DNA from: Scedosporium boydii
Lineage: Eukaryota; Ascomycota; Sordariomycetes; Microascales; Microascaceae
Reading direction: 5' to 3'
Assembly (NCBI GenBank): GCA_002221725.1
Contig: NJFT01000141.1
Location: forward strand, 1-64,000
DNA: 64,000 bases
The notes under the pieces are model-generated. The model was not told the DNA's origin. It saw nothing but the letters and a program-made list of their open reading frames with translations, and ran no database searches. A program made the position numbers and the translations under genes. Below, in pieces: positions 11,170 through 24,338 of this stretch (position 1 is its first letter; every line of letters starts with the position of its first letter).

Positions 11170-13512
11170 GACGTATAGGGACATGGAATGATGGGAAATG
11201 TCAGTCACGATTCACGAATGAATGATTACGACCTTCGCAGGAGCATATCCGAGGCCAGTACTTCGCTCATGTTGCCATATGAAGAAGCATATGCAGCCTA
11301 TCTCTCTACATGTCTAATAGACAATACAGTTTGAATGGAGGCCGAAATCCGATTGAACGTTTCTGTTCTTCCGGCATTGTGGCTCGGCATTAGAAAAGCA
11401 GTATTCTTGTTATTAAAGGAGTTGGAGGAATCTGCCAAGGCCAGATTTCAGGACGCCACCGGGACCTTTCCACCCCTGGAATGGGCCGATGTTTTTTCAC
11501 TCGCCATCGCCAAGATGCGCCCCCCGTAAGAAAGCAAAGCGCAGAGAGAAGGTTGCACCGAGAGACAGGACAAGGATTCGCCAATGGTACCTTGCCCCGC
11601 ACTCATTTAAAGTCGCGGGAGATGTACCCGGTGCTTCCAGAGTCGTATTATTGAATCAACGAAATGATCTCTCAACAAGTAGCCGATCTGTCCAGCTCGG
11701 ATTTTGATCGGAATTTATGCTTAATATTTCCTAGCGTTCCTAGTTTGCTAGTCTTTACGACTCTGAGTTAGGCTCATCGTTTATATTCCGTACTGTAGCA
11801 TAGCGCTCCGCTTCCGACGCTAAACTGTAAGTCAACCCGACATTCATTCCCATTGCCAATTGAAGCTCAAACATGATCTTTTCCCTTTTCCCTTTTTCAT
11901 TCTTGTATAGAGAAAAAAATGGATTCGAGTTTTTTTGTTACTGAGCTCTATGTCCCGAAACCGAGGAAGCCAAGATCCCCCGGCGCCCTTGTCCTCTAAG
12001 AGTATTGCCCAAGCTTTTTAGCTCCCAGGACAATTTCTAACCTTGGTGTAGATACCGCTAAAGGTGGATTCAGTCGGCCGCGTACCGAATGGTCCTGGGA
12101 GGTGTAGCATTTGGCGTCTTAGAATCAGGCCATCTGGAATGATGGAAACCGAGGCCAGGAACTAAACTACAACCGGAGAGTGGTATCAGGAATCGAGTAT
12201 TGGGATTTCCCCTCATGTTCCCTGCGCTGTCCCTGACAGAAGTTCAGAGCAACGCTGCGGAATTCCAGAGCGGAAAGTCGAAGGATCTAGGGGCCCAAAA
12301 GTACGACCTCAAATCCGTCCGTAGGCCCGGAAATTGGAATGCGGCCGCCGGAAGGACTCCGAAGTTAGCGAGAGAAGAAAAAGCCAAAACTTCAACTGCT
12401 GCTGCATTGCAACTCTCCGGGCGTCCTTCTCAGAGGGGGTTCCCTGCGGACGACGTAGCAGTGATCATGGGTGGGTGCAGCTGATGCTCCTCCAGGCGGG
12501 GGAATCGACCGCAAAAGGGCCCTTGCCTATTTTTGGCTGGTGCGATTTTTCCTTTCAAGCTTCGAGGCGATGCCACGAGGCGCGCATCTCCCGTCGTATT
12601 GGGATAAGACCAATCTGTCCAGTTTCTACCCTGTTCCTTGTCAATCGGGTCAATTGATGTCGAATTTTTTTGTGTGTGCGGTTGTCGGTGGTGTTCATGA
12701 AATTACATTAGTTTCAGGGGCTCCATGTCAGGCACGACACCCCCATCACATGCATTGAGACATCCCTCACTATATTCCGACTTCCACGGAAGGTTTTCCT
12801 CAGGTGGTTACGGCGGTGAGGTTATTCTCGACCGAGGGCGAGGACATTGGCCGGCAGGATTGATCCTCCTCCTGCGTGGCGCAAGCCACGAGTGACTCGC
12901 TCTTGATTCCGTTCCCATCCCCGGATCCCTGATTGCTGCAACCCCCTTGAAATCCTTCCGCGAAAATCCGGGGTTTTATATTATCGATATATTGTCAGTC
13001 CTTAAAATCGCGGTTTCGTTTGTTCTTTTCCGTTCGACCCACGACAAGTATCGCTAGAACGGCCCCCAGTTTCGCCCCCAATTTCCCAACAGGTGCCGGG
13101 ACTACAGGCAATGGAAACTGATGAAACATGTCTTGTCAGATGGATAATATCGCTTTCACTTTAATAGCCAAAACCTAAAACTAGCAGTCTTTACTTTATA
13201 CGGTAGGTCAGAGTAACGAAACCGGGAAAACGGTTATATGATCGGAGCGGGTGATGAGCCGGTAGTTGTCTCGTCACGACTCACCTAGATTCGAGAACTA
13301 ATAACATTAATTGAATACAATGAGGCGGGAGAGAGGAATAGGCAGAGACGGAATCAGAAAAGATAAACAAGTAAATAAAGGCTAGAACTAGGTATCACTG
13401 AAGATTCCATATCCCAATGCAATATTGAAACACCGTATCGCCCCTTCATAAGAGTAAATAGTAGTAAATAGTAGTAGCACATCAATTCCACCCACCCCTA
13501 GCCCATCATACA
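11170..13512. other. Intergenic
   Basis: 2.3 kb between convergent genes. I see no supported coding region, RNA gene or strong repeat; a short TAGTAAATAGTAG-type repetition lies near 13449-13475. Confidence 0.5.
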
Positions 13513-14858
13513 TCATGACCGTGGGCGTCGTTGTACATCGTCCAACTCATGCTCCTCAGTCCAGTTATCCGCAGACTGATACTCGATCGCAACCTCCTTC
13601 GTCTGCATAATCTTGCCGTTCGATTCCCTCGTCAACTCACGCTCGTCCTCAGCCTTGTAGTAACCATTCTCTTTCCGTCCACCGGTGATGGTAATAGTAT
13701 TGTTCTCTCGGTTCTTAGATTGGTGGTGGGTACTATGACCGGCGCCGGTGCGGCCGTTAGACAGATAGTACCGTCCCGCAGAGGTCTTGACGTCGCGGAT
13801 GAGGACTCGGAGGATAGGAATGCAGGCGGCGATGATGGTTACACATGATTCGGCGTTGCCCCAGACGAAGAGATCGACGCCAGGACCGGGGTCGGCGGAG
13901 GCCATGGCGGGGATCTTGGTGGTCTTGATGATGGCGGTGATTCCGGCGAAGACGCCACAGCTCATGGCCACGGCGACACCGATCTTTTCCTTCATCTTCA
14001 TTTGGAGGCCCCAGATGAGTCGCCAGGGGAGGAGAGCGAGAGTAATGTCCATAGCAGCAGAGTAAGCTGATTGACAGGTTAGCTTTGTATACAGAGAAAA
14101 AACGTACCGAATTATAGAGTCACTCACAGGCTGAGAAGATGTTATAATTGGGAAGGACGTGTGCCTCCCAGCAGGTTCCCGGGACAAGACGATCCCATGT
14201 TCGGGGAACAGGCGTGCACTGGATCCAGACGAAAAGGGCGCTAAGGCCCATGGCAATGTTCATAGAGATGATTATGAACCAGATAAGCCACTTGATCTTG
14301 CCTTCAGTGAGTCGGAGGAGTGTAAGGGCGAAGCTCGTCTTGGACCAGATGGCCGCGGTGAGAGACAAGGAGCCGGCGGAGTTGATGAGCTTGATCATGG
14401 TAATGACCTCTGCGTAGATCGGAGACCAGTCATACCAGAACTTCCCGTAGCCGAGGGTGGTCGCGTACGTCAGGCAGGCGGATTCGGCAGTAATGCAAAC
14501 CTAGAAATCTACCCGTTAATGCTGGTTCATTGCGCTAGGTGTATAACGAGTGAATGCGGCCAAGGACCAAGCGTACCCATGCTCCGATCAACAGATAGTC
14601 ATCCCACCAAGTTCCGCGATGCCGAGAGAATTTGCAGTAAAGCCGTAATGCTAAGAAAGCCGCCGAGAGTCCAATGAGGACCCATATCGAAGTGACGAGT
14701 TTGGGGCCGAAGTTGGGATGCGGTGCAGCGGCAATCTCCTCCGGGGTCATGGGCGGAGGAAGCCCAGGATCGGAACTGACATCGGTGTTGTTCTCCTGCC
14801 TAGGGAACAGGTAATTCGGCGTGAGGTCATGCCGGGGCTGAATGTATGAAAACGCCAT
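13513..14858 (-). CDS. Fungal rhodopsin-domain (PTH11-like) integral membrane protein
   Basis: Three exons, 14858-14577, 14500-14128 and 14066-13513, give 402 residues; the lengths add up in frame. Both introns have standard sites (GTACGC...CTAG and GTGAGT...TCAG). The N-terminus (about 45 residues, Pro-rich) is followed by a membrane helix (LVTSIWVLIGLSAAFLALRLY) and then FSRHRGTWWDDYLLIGAW, the R-x-x-x-x-W-W-D-D-x-x-x motif of the fungal rhodopsin/PTH11-like family (PF20684). Later helices include WLIWFIIISMNIAMGLSALF, then CTPVPRTWDRLVPGTCW and AYSAAMDITLALLPW, both typical of the family, giving seven helices in all. A charged cytosolic tail of about 90 residues follows. Family members are putative receptors or sensors in the plasma membrane; no ligand can be named. 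A TATATAT stretch lies about 140 bp upstream (14999-15005). Confidence 0.9.
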
Positions 14859-17800
14859 GTTGTTGCTGCGACTCTCGATTAGGCGTTGACGCTTCCCTTT
14901 TGCTTTTTGGCCTTTTCTTTGAGAGCCTTGCTGTACGAGAGTGGGGGGGAAGGGATACACCCGAATTTGACGAGAAGGTGTGGGAGCGGCACGAGATGAA
15001 TATATATGCTATGCGGTGGCCCGTGTCCTGCCACTGGGAAAGGCGCGGGATCTAGTACGACTAGGACAGAAACTTCAGACGTATGGACTCTTTACTTTGT
15101 ACGAATCCATTTCCCTATGCAGGAGGGCGAACCGCTCTTGGGAAGGGTGGTTCATCTAACGGGATCCTGGTACAAACCAGATCTTTTGCGTGGCATCAGG
15201 GGAGTGATGGAACAGGTCCGGGGAAGGGGGGTGGGGCCGGGCCATGTCGCCTCGAGAAGAGGAGTGCGGGAATGAGTCCGTGACAGCACCCCTACGAAGT
15301 ACTTGGCAGTGTCATCGAGAAGCAAGTGTAACCGGGGGAAGTCCACTTGTCAATGTGTACTGCTTTCGTCCCGTCTCGTCCCAGAAGTGGTGTGTGGAAA
15401 TGGAATTCATAAACACTTTTCGCGACTCTAAGAAGTGTGCTCTGGAGATGCTCTGTTCTCTAAAGAGTGCGCTTAGACCTTTTTCATACCGATATCCTAC
15501 TTGCAATGACTGGTGGAGGGGAGGAATTGATCTCGTTGCCCGCATCGATCTCATGTCCGTCGACAAAAAGACACAGGTCATAATCGCTTGCGGTGGTGTG
15601 TGGAGGCGGGTCGGGCGGGCCAGGGGCTGAGAGGGTGTGGGAACATGCGAAGTAAACTAAACTACTTCAGACCCCTGGATGGCGAAAATCAAAAAAATCA
15701 GTCTGACCGGGGGGCGGTGGGTGCGGAGAACCAACTCCAGCGCACCCTCTGATCTGATCTCCGTCATCGTTGCAGGTTGCGTTTGATGGGAGAGCGACTG
15801 CAGGTAATGCCATTGTTAGATCCAATAATTCTTTCTCTGGTATTCTTGTTGGCAATCGTGTGTCCCGTCGTATAATGTAAGTGATCGTGAATCTCTCCAG
15901 TGTCCACTAGCAAACAATTGAGTAACGTGGCTGATTCTTTAACTTGGATTTCTTCATGTTCCCGCCCCAAGGTGCGGAAAAGAAGTGAGAGAACATGGGA
16001 GATTGAGAGTCGCACTGGCGTACCAAGGGTGCTTTGTCCAGCCCGTATCTCTCTGTCTCTCAGGTTCGTGTCGCATTTCAGTACCATTTCTGGAGATTCT
16101 TCGTTCCGGCGAACCGAGACTTTTAAAGTACTTGTACATTTAGGTACTCTCATTAACCCATCCTTGCCTATCCCTTCCAGACCTTTGCTTGAGATACGCA
16201 CAGACGTATGAGGTACTGCTACCTTTCCTTGTCCGGCAGGGGTTGCCCGGGGCACACAACCTTCTGGCGCATTTCGTCTTATGTTCTTCTCCTTGACAAT
16301 GGAATCGATGGATGAGGAAACAGACATTGCCCCAATGATATATTACGAGGATAGATGAAAATTTGTTCTTTGATCCTAGCAAGCTCGAGAAAACTCGCCA
16401 CAGACCAACATTTTCATGGATTCTCGTGACGGGACGATGACAATGCTTCATGCGGGTGCTTAAACAGAACCACTCCAAATCCGGTATCTGGGCCTGGAGG
16501 CTGCGGTCCAGCTAATGCATTTCGCTGGGACAAAGCGAAAATAATGCAGCCGGACACTTGGGACGGGACATGCCTGTCTCCGCTCCGTCCACGTCCAAAG
16601 TCCAAAAGTCATCGGATCCTCGACCTGCGGTGTCACATTAACCTTACTCCTGCCTTTTGACAGACCTGCGGAGGAACCAGATTTTAATTTCTGGCAGGCA
16701 CCTTCCCAGACAGGTTTATTCTGGAACGCTTTTCTTTGGCCCTTTGTTAAAGCAACCAGCGGAGTAAGTCCTGTCCGCTGGCGACACATTTGTACAGCGC
16801 AGCTGGCAACGGAAGTACACGGACCTGGGCGCCAGGCGAGGACTCGGGGTCGGGTGAATAGAGTGTGCCTCTCTGAGAATGGATGGTCTGGTGGCGTAGA
16901 ACCGTCGACTCAATGGCGGCTTTCTGTCCGAGACCCTGCAAAATGCTGGACATAGCGCACGCACGAAGGAGTGGCGCGCTGAACAGGACACCATCAACGA
17001 GTACTTCGTAAAGTATCCCCTCTTAGGCCCTAACTGGAACCTCATTGTCAGAGAAAAACATGAACGAGAAAATGACGCTCGGCCGAACTGGGGTCGAGGG
17101 CAAGATCATTCAAGGTTATTTCGGGCTGGTGAACTTGACATCCCCGGCTCTCTAGGGAAACTAAACTACGAAGTAGTCCATTATAGATTAGTTGACGAAT
17201 ACTTGCAGAGTGCTATGATCGCCTCCTAAAGTCAACCGCCAGTTTATTTCCACGGCTTTCATACGGCACCAAATAGGCTAGTACTCCGTTCCTGGGGTCC
17301 TCATTGGGCGACTAGAGTCACCATCCCAGAACGCTAGAACGCAGCATAGACTGGTTGACTGGGAAAGCCTCCGACCTGCTGATGCGGAGACGAGGTGTTT
17401 CCGGCCTTCTCCATTTCGTCTCGCCTGGATTTTTTAAGATTGATGGGGCACAAAAATTCACGCCGCAAAAGGGACGATAGAAAATGGAACCGGACCTCTC
17501 ACATAGCTTGAGAACGAATATAATTATCCCATGTGGCATTTGGAGACGTGGAAATAACAGTCGCATCCATATCATCGAGAAGGTAAGGGACGTAGAGAAC
17601 ACGAACGAGTGGGTCTTGACTTTCAACGGGTTCTGATATTTGTTTACAGAGTCATGTTCTGTCATCCGGCTCGAGCAGACTAGTTGTCCCTCCTTCGCAA
17701 CAGATCCAATGGAATTAGAAGAGAAAATGGAAGAGCTCGAAGTTCTTCAGCACTGTCGCTCTTGGTGGCGCCCAACAAGGGAGGGGGAATTTTGTCCGGG

Positions 17801-20002
17801 AGCCCGCCCGGGGACCGCTTGGCAGAAGCCCAGAAACATTTGACATCTGCAGACACTGTCAAAGCTGGGCTCACCACAGCCATAAACCCTGTTCTACGAA
17901 GAAGGGCACATCATGCGAGGCTCAGAGCGGAACGATCACAGAGCACATGTACGAGAGCCTCTTCGATTTTGTGAAATAACTTCGTATCTTGAGTCCGCTC
18001 TTCTTTCGTTCTTCCGACTTTGTACTTAATAATTCCGTCCCAAGGACGCGGGGAGATTGGAGGTGGTCAATGTTGTTCCTATTTATTGCGATCCTTCAGC
18101 CAAACCGAAGGCCTGGTTCCAATATTTATACTCTTAATATTCGATACCAAAACTTCGAGATCGCAAGCGCGGCACCGACAGCATGCGACTTCAATGTTGA
18201 TTTCCCGTCTTTGAGTGGTTCTGGTCTCACCGAAATACTGTGCCTTGCGACGAGCATCTGACCCTGTCCTGTTCAAGGACGAACCACCCCAATAAGCTTA
18301 AAAGTTGGCCGTGCCCAATATTGTCAAAGCGCCTGTCATTTATTGCGGTAAATTCAACCAAAATGCCAAGGAAAGCTGTCATTCACTAGCTGCGCTCGGT
18401 ACTCATTAAAGCATACTTGTGCAGCTGTCCATCCGCGAGGAGAGTTGCCGAGCGTACCAAACAGAAAAGAAAATCGGTCAAGCAAGCCAGCCATCATGTT
18501 CAGCTGTTCTCTCTTCGTGCAATACCCAGCGAAGGTCTGTGCGGTGATCGTCGCCAGCCCGTTGACAGGTTTTGCGTTTTGGTCAACCGATTTTGATAGA
18601 GGCGTTCATATTTGCAAGCCCTGACTGGCATGGGATGGAAACCGCTATGACAATGTGGCGCGACTGATCATGCTAGGCCAGAGACGGGTGGCATCAAGGC
18701 TGGAAGATGTTCCCCTGGAATTTGGCCAGAAATTCAAGTCGAACGAGGAGAAACATTTGTGCGAAGAAATAGTTTGGAAGTAGGAGCCGTTGAAACCGTT
18801 GAACTCATTATGACTTGGGCTCCCAGCTCTGCTAATCTCCCGGCGTGACCGGCGGGCTCCCTCAGCGCTCCGGCCTCGCAAACTAGGGTGGCGCAGGGTG
18901 AGAACAGGGACAAGGGGATCATTTACGAGGCAATTCCCGGGGTTTTCAGTGGTTCTGTGGCTGAGATATTGATTCTTCACATCTCCAAAACAGCGGTTCG
19001 CTGGTAAAACGGCCTGGCCAATAACCGTGGCCATGCCTGCCTTGGTCTTGTGAACTACGACAGATTAATTTGGAAGACATGCATCACCCTTCCCTCCTCT
19101 ACAAGGGCAGAACCGCGGGGAACCCTACTCGGCCTCTGCCAGGGAGAACGATATGCACCCCAAAGAGGACGACTGGCTCATCTTCCAACCACCCAGAATG
19201 ATTCAGTCCCTTTTAGGGTTGGCGCACTGCTAAACAGGCCCAGCAGGCCCGAATCCCGACGACACTGGCAAATCAGTTCACGCGGAAAAAACTTGGTTTG
19301 AACGCTCCCTTGTGATCAGCAAGCACCTTCAATCTTGGCGTGCTCCTCAGCTCTTCGTTGAGGACCACTACCATTCCCTTCGTACATGGACTGAGCGGGA
19401 ATAGAAAGGATATGAGACTGCCATTTTGACTTGTTAGCACGGTTTAGTCCCCAGCAAAGACTTTGAGATCGCGCGTATTATTAATATTTCCTCAGATGGG
19501 AAGGACACGCTCCAGGAAGCTGCGAAAATATCACGTCAACGAGGGTTTTTTTCTTTTTTCTTCTTTTTTTTTTCTTTTGTAGTCACCAAGAAGACAAGTA
19601 GAAATGGATATCACAAATGAATATATAGAGAATGGGCGTTTTCGGCCGGTATCATTAATGATAGGAAATTAAGCATTTCCTTTCCACTTTTATTAGGGCA
19701 AAGATGCCGAACTAACTGCATAAGTTCTGCTGCGAAGGCAGCTGGGTGCGGTGGCTATATAAGACCACTTGTGGTCAACCGGTCAAGTGAAGCTGGCCGC
19801 GATGCTTGGAGTATCAAGTCTATATGTAGTCATTATGAGGTTTCCTCAGACTCTCTTTATGTATTTTACGTCCCTTAGGCCCTTGAGACCACCTCTGACT
19901 GGATCTTTGACCTGCCAGCTTGGCCATGGCAAACACAGTGGTTTTATGCTCTCCGCCATGACCTTCGAGCGTTCTAAGAGCGTCTTTTTGCTGTCATTTG
20001 GC
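14859..20002. other. Gene-poor stretch of 5.1 kb
   Basis: Many overlapping open frames of 60-190 codons exist on both strands (for example 15764-16327 minus), but none shows a family motif, a signal peptide, consistent splice sites or a conserved-looking composition. There are polypyrimidine runs around 19545-19580. I see no tRNA or obvious transposon gene. Confidence 0.5.
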
Positions 20003-21771
20003 TCAGCTGTAGGTGGGTCGAGCATGGCATCTGTCCTCCTTCGATTCAGAAGGTGAATTAAACGGAAGCGTCTGCAGTACCTCAACCTCCCAGCGGTTCG
20101 AGCCCTCCTGGTTGAGGCTGGCCTCGACATTGTCTAAGACCTGCTCGATCGGCGTCACCCATCTGGCGCTGAATCCACAAGGATCGAACTCAATGCCCGC
20201 AAATAACATACCGACAATGTCTCCGTCCTCACTCATCCCGGCCGCACCCGCGTCCCCAGGTTGAGCAAAGCCGGGAATAAAGTCCTCCGCATTCGTGCTT
20301 TGAAAGCCTGGTCGGGCAGTGTCTAGCACAACGTACTCCCGCGAAATTGCTTCCTTCGGTGTTCCGTCGATAGAACGAATAGTCGTCCTAACATCGTCAC
20401 GACTCCCGAGTTTCATTCAGGAGGCCCACCGTGGCACCGGAGGATCGTCCACATAAGAAGACTTTTGCGCCCGGTTCTTGGCGAAGCAGGTCGGTGAGGC
20501 AGCGACGTTGATTATCTCCTGTGCGATTCTCTTGTAAAAGGCGAAGATACGTGTCAAAAACCCTTCCCAGAAGCTCGTCCTCTCCAGCCGCAAGAACCTT
20601 CAGAATCCTATGCATCTCATCTGCAGCATTTGTCGGGAGTTTCTATTCGGTTGAGAAACCCAGTTATTAGCACAAACAGGTACTCTCCTCGAGGATGTGA
20701 CGTGCACTTACATTTTTCACCTCGTCTGGAGGGGGGAAACGGTTGGAATCTAAACGTACGGCTACGCCACACCCAGCCTCAGGTTGCTTGATTCCAGAGC
20801 TTACAACCAACTCCACGACCACGCTCATGCTCTCAAAAAACTTCGTAATCTCGTCGATTCTTTCTTGGGTGGACGAGCTCTCTTTCCGAAGTGGCCTTCA
20901 TCTGGGCGAGATGGTCATTCCAGAACTCCGGGATTCCTTCTCCGGCTAGGGCCTCTCTCTCTCTTCAAGTTTTCCCAGGCTCATTTTGATATCCTTTGCC
21001 CCGGATTCGTCCGGATTCGTGGCGACGCATCAACTTCATGTGATCCGCCATTGATGGGCAAGGGATGACACACTTTGGACTACTCTCCATGGGGGTTATG
21101 AGGTATGGAGAAAAGGGTCTTTTGGTTGTTTATTTGTTGAACAACATGATGGCAAGTGATGCCGGAATGATAGGCTGCTTTATCTGGGTGGATAACACGG
21201 ATGTAAAATCCTAACGTCCCCGAGTGCTCGGTATCTATCGGCGACAGACTCGAGCCTATTGTCGGGTTCAGGGTATAACATCGATCGAGGCTAGGCAGGT
21301 TTAGGCATGACTCTGTTGTCTTTGTTTTCGTCATTTTCGTCTCGGTATTTCGGTTCACCTGCGCCGTGTACGTGGACATCTTGCATGTTTGCGCTGTCAA
21401 CTCCAGTTAGTGCTGCATTAATAGTCGAGAAGACGGCGTTTGGGTTAGACATACCGGGATAGAATCTTGCCAATCTCCGCAACAACTCGCTTCGCCTCAT
21501 GAACGGTAGTGCCGCCGTACCGAACTCGCACAAAGATGGCGACGGGATTTCTTGTCGTGGTTTCTCCTCCACCCCAAACGATAGACTCCAATGGACTTCC
21601 AGTCCATGCTAAAGCATGTCGTTCGTATCAAGTGACGGACGTCATCGTATTGGGTATGTTTTTCGGGGGTTCGTCGAATTCGTGGTAAGAACGCGCGAGA
21701 CATAAAAGGCGGCGGCGGATCCCAGGATTGAGTTCTCGCTGCCAGTTGCCAATCTCTTCGTCGGCGCTCAT
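20003..21771 (-). pseudogene. Degraded trypsin-like serine protease-fold gene
   Basis: The ATG at 21771 opens a frame (MSADEEIGNW...) that meets TGA at 21628-21630 and then continues in the same frame with ERHALAWTGSPLESIVWGGG and a GTATGT intron. After a further frame change come GTLGFYIRV and TCHHVV, the catalytic-His segment of a trypsin-like fold. Next are a 10-bp tandem duplication (21001-21020) that shifts the frame, another shift near 20880, an intact GTAAGT...AATAG intron, and a shift near 20410. The last block reads FAQPGDAGAAG...DIVGMLFAG...WVTPIEQVL, i.e. GDAG where the nucleophile motif should be GDSG (Ala codon at 20249-20251). At least four independent lesions plus loss of the nucleophile make this a pseudogene. 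The family is a fungal trypsin-like domain protein of unknown role. Confidence 0.8.
21001..21020. repeat. 10-bp perfect tandem duplication inside the protease pseudogene
   Basis: CCGGATTCGT occurs twice in direct succession. Read on the minus strand, taking out one copy joins RRHESG to AKDIKMSLGKLEERE and then IPEFWNDH in one frame, so the duplication is the cause of a frameshift. Confidence 0.9.
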
Positions 21772-22691
21772 GATGGAATGATGGGAAGATTGGGGGACGA
21801 AAGGTGATGGGATGGCGAGGACCTGGAGTATTTATTGGGCAACGGACCTGACACGAAGGAAGGAGCGCCCGGCAGAGTGTTACGAGGTCACATGTTTGTA
21901 CTTGTTCTGTGACTTAACTCGTTTCTGCTCGTGGCTCGTGAATCGTGACTTGTGATTCACTATGAAGGACTCGTGAGGAAGGAGGGCTCAAGTATTTATA
22001 TTGATGAGGCTAGTGCCACATGTCCAGCGCTCATCATGATTCAATATTCACTTATTAAACTCACCATCGCTCTTGCCAACTCTTTACAACCCGCCACGAA
22101 CCCGACTTCCTTCTCAAGACTCTCGTTATTCTGCACCCATCCACTAATTTGATAACGTTAAGGCCCTAATTTTACATCTCGTATATAAAGCCCATCCCCT
22201 AATGCTCACATTACCGAAGAAGGAGGTCGTAAGAAAAGCCACGTAATGTCGTTCCTGCTAGTATTGCCTAAGATAAAGACGGGTTGGCTAACAGCTGAGC
22301 CTCGATGATTCCGAATCTCCAATTCGAATATATTCGACCTATTGCGAGCGGTATGGGAAGGAGAAATGGCCCGCCAACTATCGCTGTTATCTCATCCTAG
22401 AATCTCCGCTGACTTAAGGGACATCACGCACTGAAGGACAGGCTGTAGCCTGTTTGCCGACACGGGAACACGGAGGAGCTATAGCAGTAAGACAGGGATT
22501 ATACAAAGTTCCGCAGACAAGAGACTTCCATAGAGATGATCTTCAAACATTCGCTCTACCTGTGATGTAATGCGTAAATGTTCTAATTACCTAGAAATGG
22601 GTATAAAATCGTCACAGAGTGCTAGTGTTAGATATGGAAGTTCCTATCTCTTCATTGGCATCAACCCCGCCTGCGACTTGATTTGCTCTAA
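21772..22691. other. Intergenic, carrying repeat copy A
   Basis: Between the protease pseudogene and the 3' end of the permease gene, both on the minus strand. It contains one copy of the dispersed repeat (about 22230-22572). Otherwise I see nothing. Confidence 0.6.
22230..22572. repeat. Dispersed repeat, copy A (unnamed)
   Basis: By eye this aligns over its whole length with 41873-42222. Shared blocks include GTTCCTG.TAGTATT, CCAATT.GAATATATTCGACCTA, GAAGGAGAAATGG, CCGACA.GGGAA and AGAGACTTC. Differences are mostly C/T or G/A changes. No open frame and no clear inverted ends; it could be a solo LTR or another non-coding transposon remnant. Boundaries are approximate. Confidence 0.75.
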
Positions 22692-24338
22692 TCATACAGA
22701 GTTAGAGTTGTCGGCGCAAGACCAAGCAGCCGATTGTCCCGAAGCCTTGTAAGTGTCAATGATGCCTACTACCGAGCCATACGTGCCACCAATCATCATG
22801 AAAGTGCCCGAGACAATAACGAATATACTCCAAGCGCACATCAGATACCACTTGAGCGTCGGTGTTTGGTAACCGACGGCCCAGTTGTCATAGAGCCACA
22901 TGCATCCCATGGGCTGGAAAGACAGCAGCGTACCCAGCAGAGAGCCGATCAGCGACACGAGACCACCAAATACTGGAATTGCACTTGCGATAATGTACGC
23001 AACGACAGTGACGCTAGCGGTGCAGCCGAGCCAAGCTGTCCAATGAGTTGAGGTGTTAGAAGTAAGGTGCTTGGACCCGCGTAAAAAGCGGATGAACAGG
23101 GTCTTGGCGGGCAACTAGCATTCGAGGTATTAGCGAGGTAAATGGAAAGTCATAAGAGTCTAATAAGCGGGGATAGAAGGAGTGTCTTACGTGGATGACG
23201 AGGATAGTTGTGACAAGCAGGCCAGGAAGCGCTAGACCATACGAGACCTTCTTCATAGTGGGACCGGCAGAACCCAAGGCGGGCGAGGCAACGTAGGATC
23301 CGCAGAAGTAGTAGACAACGGTACCGATGGCGATGTAGGTCCCTGTGACACCGCTCTGGCAGATCAGCAACGACCGTGTGTAGAGGCGAGGATCACGCAT
23401 CTCGGAGACAATGTTGAAGAAAGCCGGGGTCCCTGCAAATGCGAAAATGAGGGAGGACACAGCTGAGATAGCTTCCGTAAACGACGGGTCGCCAATAATC
23501 TTGTAGTTGGAAACCCAAACTCCCGACTGGAGAGCAGAGGCAGGGCGGTCCTGAACACCAACGGCAATGGTGACGGTGAAGACTAGGGGCATCAGTGAGA
23601 ACAGGTTGGAGAAAGGGATGTCAAGGTAGAGTACGTACGAGCTGTTAGAATGCATACCAAGCCGATCCAGGCAAGCCAGCTTATCCGGCCTAGTGTTTGG
23701 ATGCTAGCGAAACTACCTCCGACAACGGCGGCGATAGCGACAAAGATGGCTGTGCATGCAGCATGTGTGGAAAGGGCGTTTAAGGCGATGGAAATACCCA
23801 GCATGCCTGAGCCAGCCACGAAAGTCCAATCTAAACGTAACAAACAGGTATTAGCATGGGAGTGTAAGGCAGGGGGTTCGAGCGACCCTACAAAGAACAA
23901 ACGCGCCGGCGAAGAACTCTTTGCCCCAGCGACCAAACATCAGCCCTCCGGCGTCTTCAATGCCGTAAACGCTTCTATGGCGGAGCTTGAAGACGCCAAC
24001 CATGTAGTCCGACCAAGTGGTGATCGTGGCAACGATGGACAAGCAGATGATGCCAGGCACCAGACCCAAGGTATCAAAAGTAGCAGGGATGGACAGCACA
24101 CCGAGACCGATCTGGGTTTTCATCATCAGGGCGACGGTTCCGATCCAGCCAACCTAGAGTAACTTGAGGTCAGCCGTTGCATACCACACACGTGCGCGTT
24201 GAAGAAACGGATGCATACATCCAGATAATTTGGACCCTCCTCTGTAATTTCGCCAAAGACGGCGTCTTTATCTCCGTAGCCTGGGAGTGAATTTTCTCCA
24301 TGCTCGCTCTTGTCTTCCTTAATCATGAGAGCCGCCAT
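22692..24338 (-). CDS. Amino-acid transporter, AAAP family (MTR-like)
   Basis: Five exons, 24338-24219, 24153-23892, 23830-23639, 23582-23191 and 23114-22692, give 462 residues with all phases consistent. The cytosolic N-terminus (about 40 residues) is followed by VALMMKTQIGLGVLSIPATF, the first-helix signature of Aa_trans (PF01490). Eleven or so membrane segments follow, with conserved blocks VFKLRHRSVYGIEDAG, FTVTIAVGVQDRP, AFAGTPAFFNIVSEMRDP and KTLFIRFLRGSKHLT. These blocks are those of Neurospora MTR-type neutral amino-acid permeases in the plasma membrane. The gene sits at the edge of the proline/hydroxyproline cluster, next to the racemase pseudogene on the same strand, so uptake of proline or hydroxyproline is a reasonable but unproven guess. 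It looks intact. Confidence 0.9.

Noticed and set aside
15764..16327. 187-codon open frame on the minus strand
   Set aside because: No family motif, signal peptide or splice context; composition looks like chance in GC-balanced DNA.
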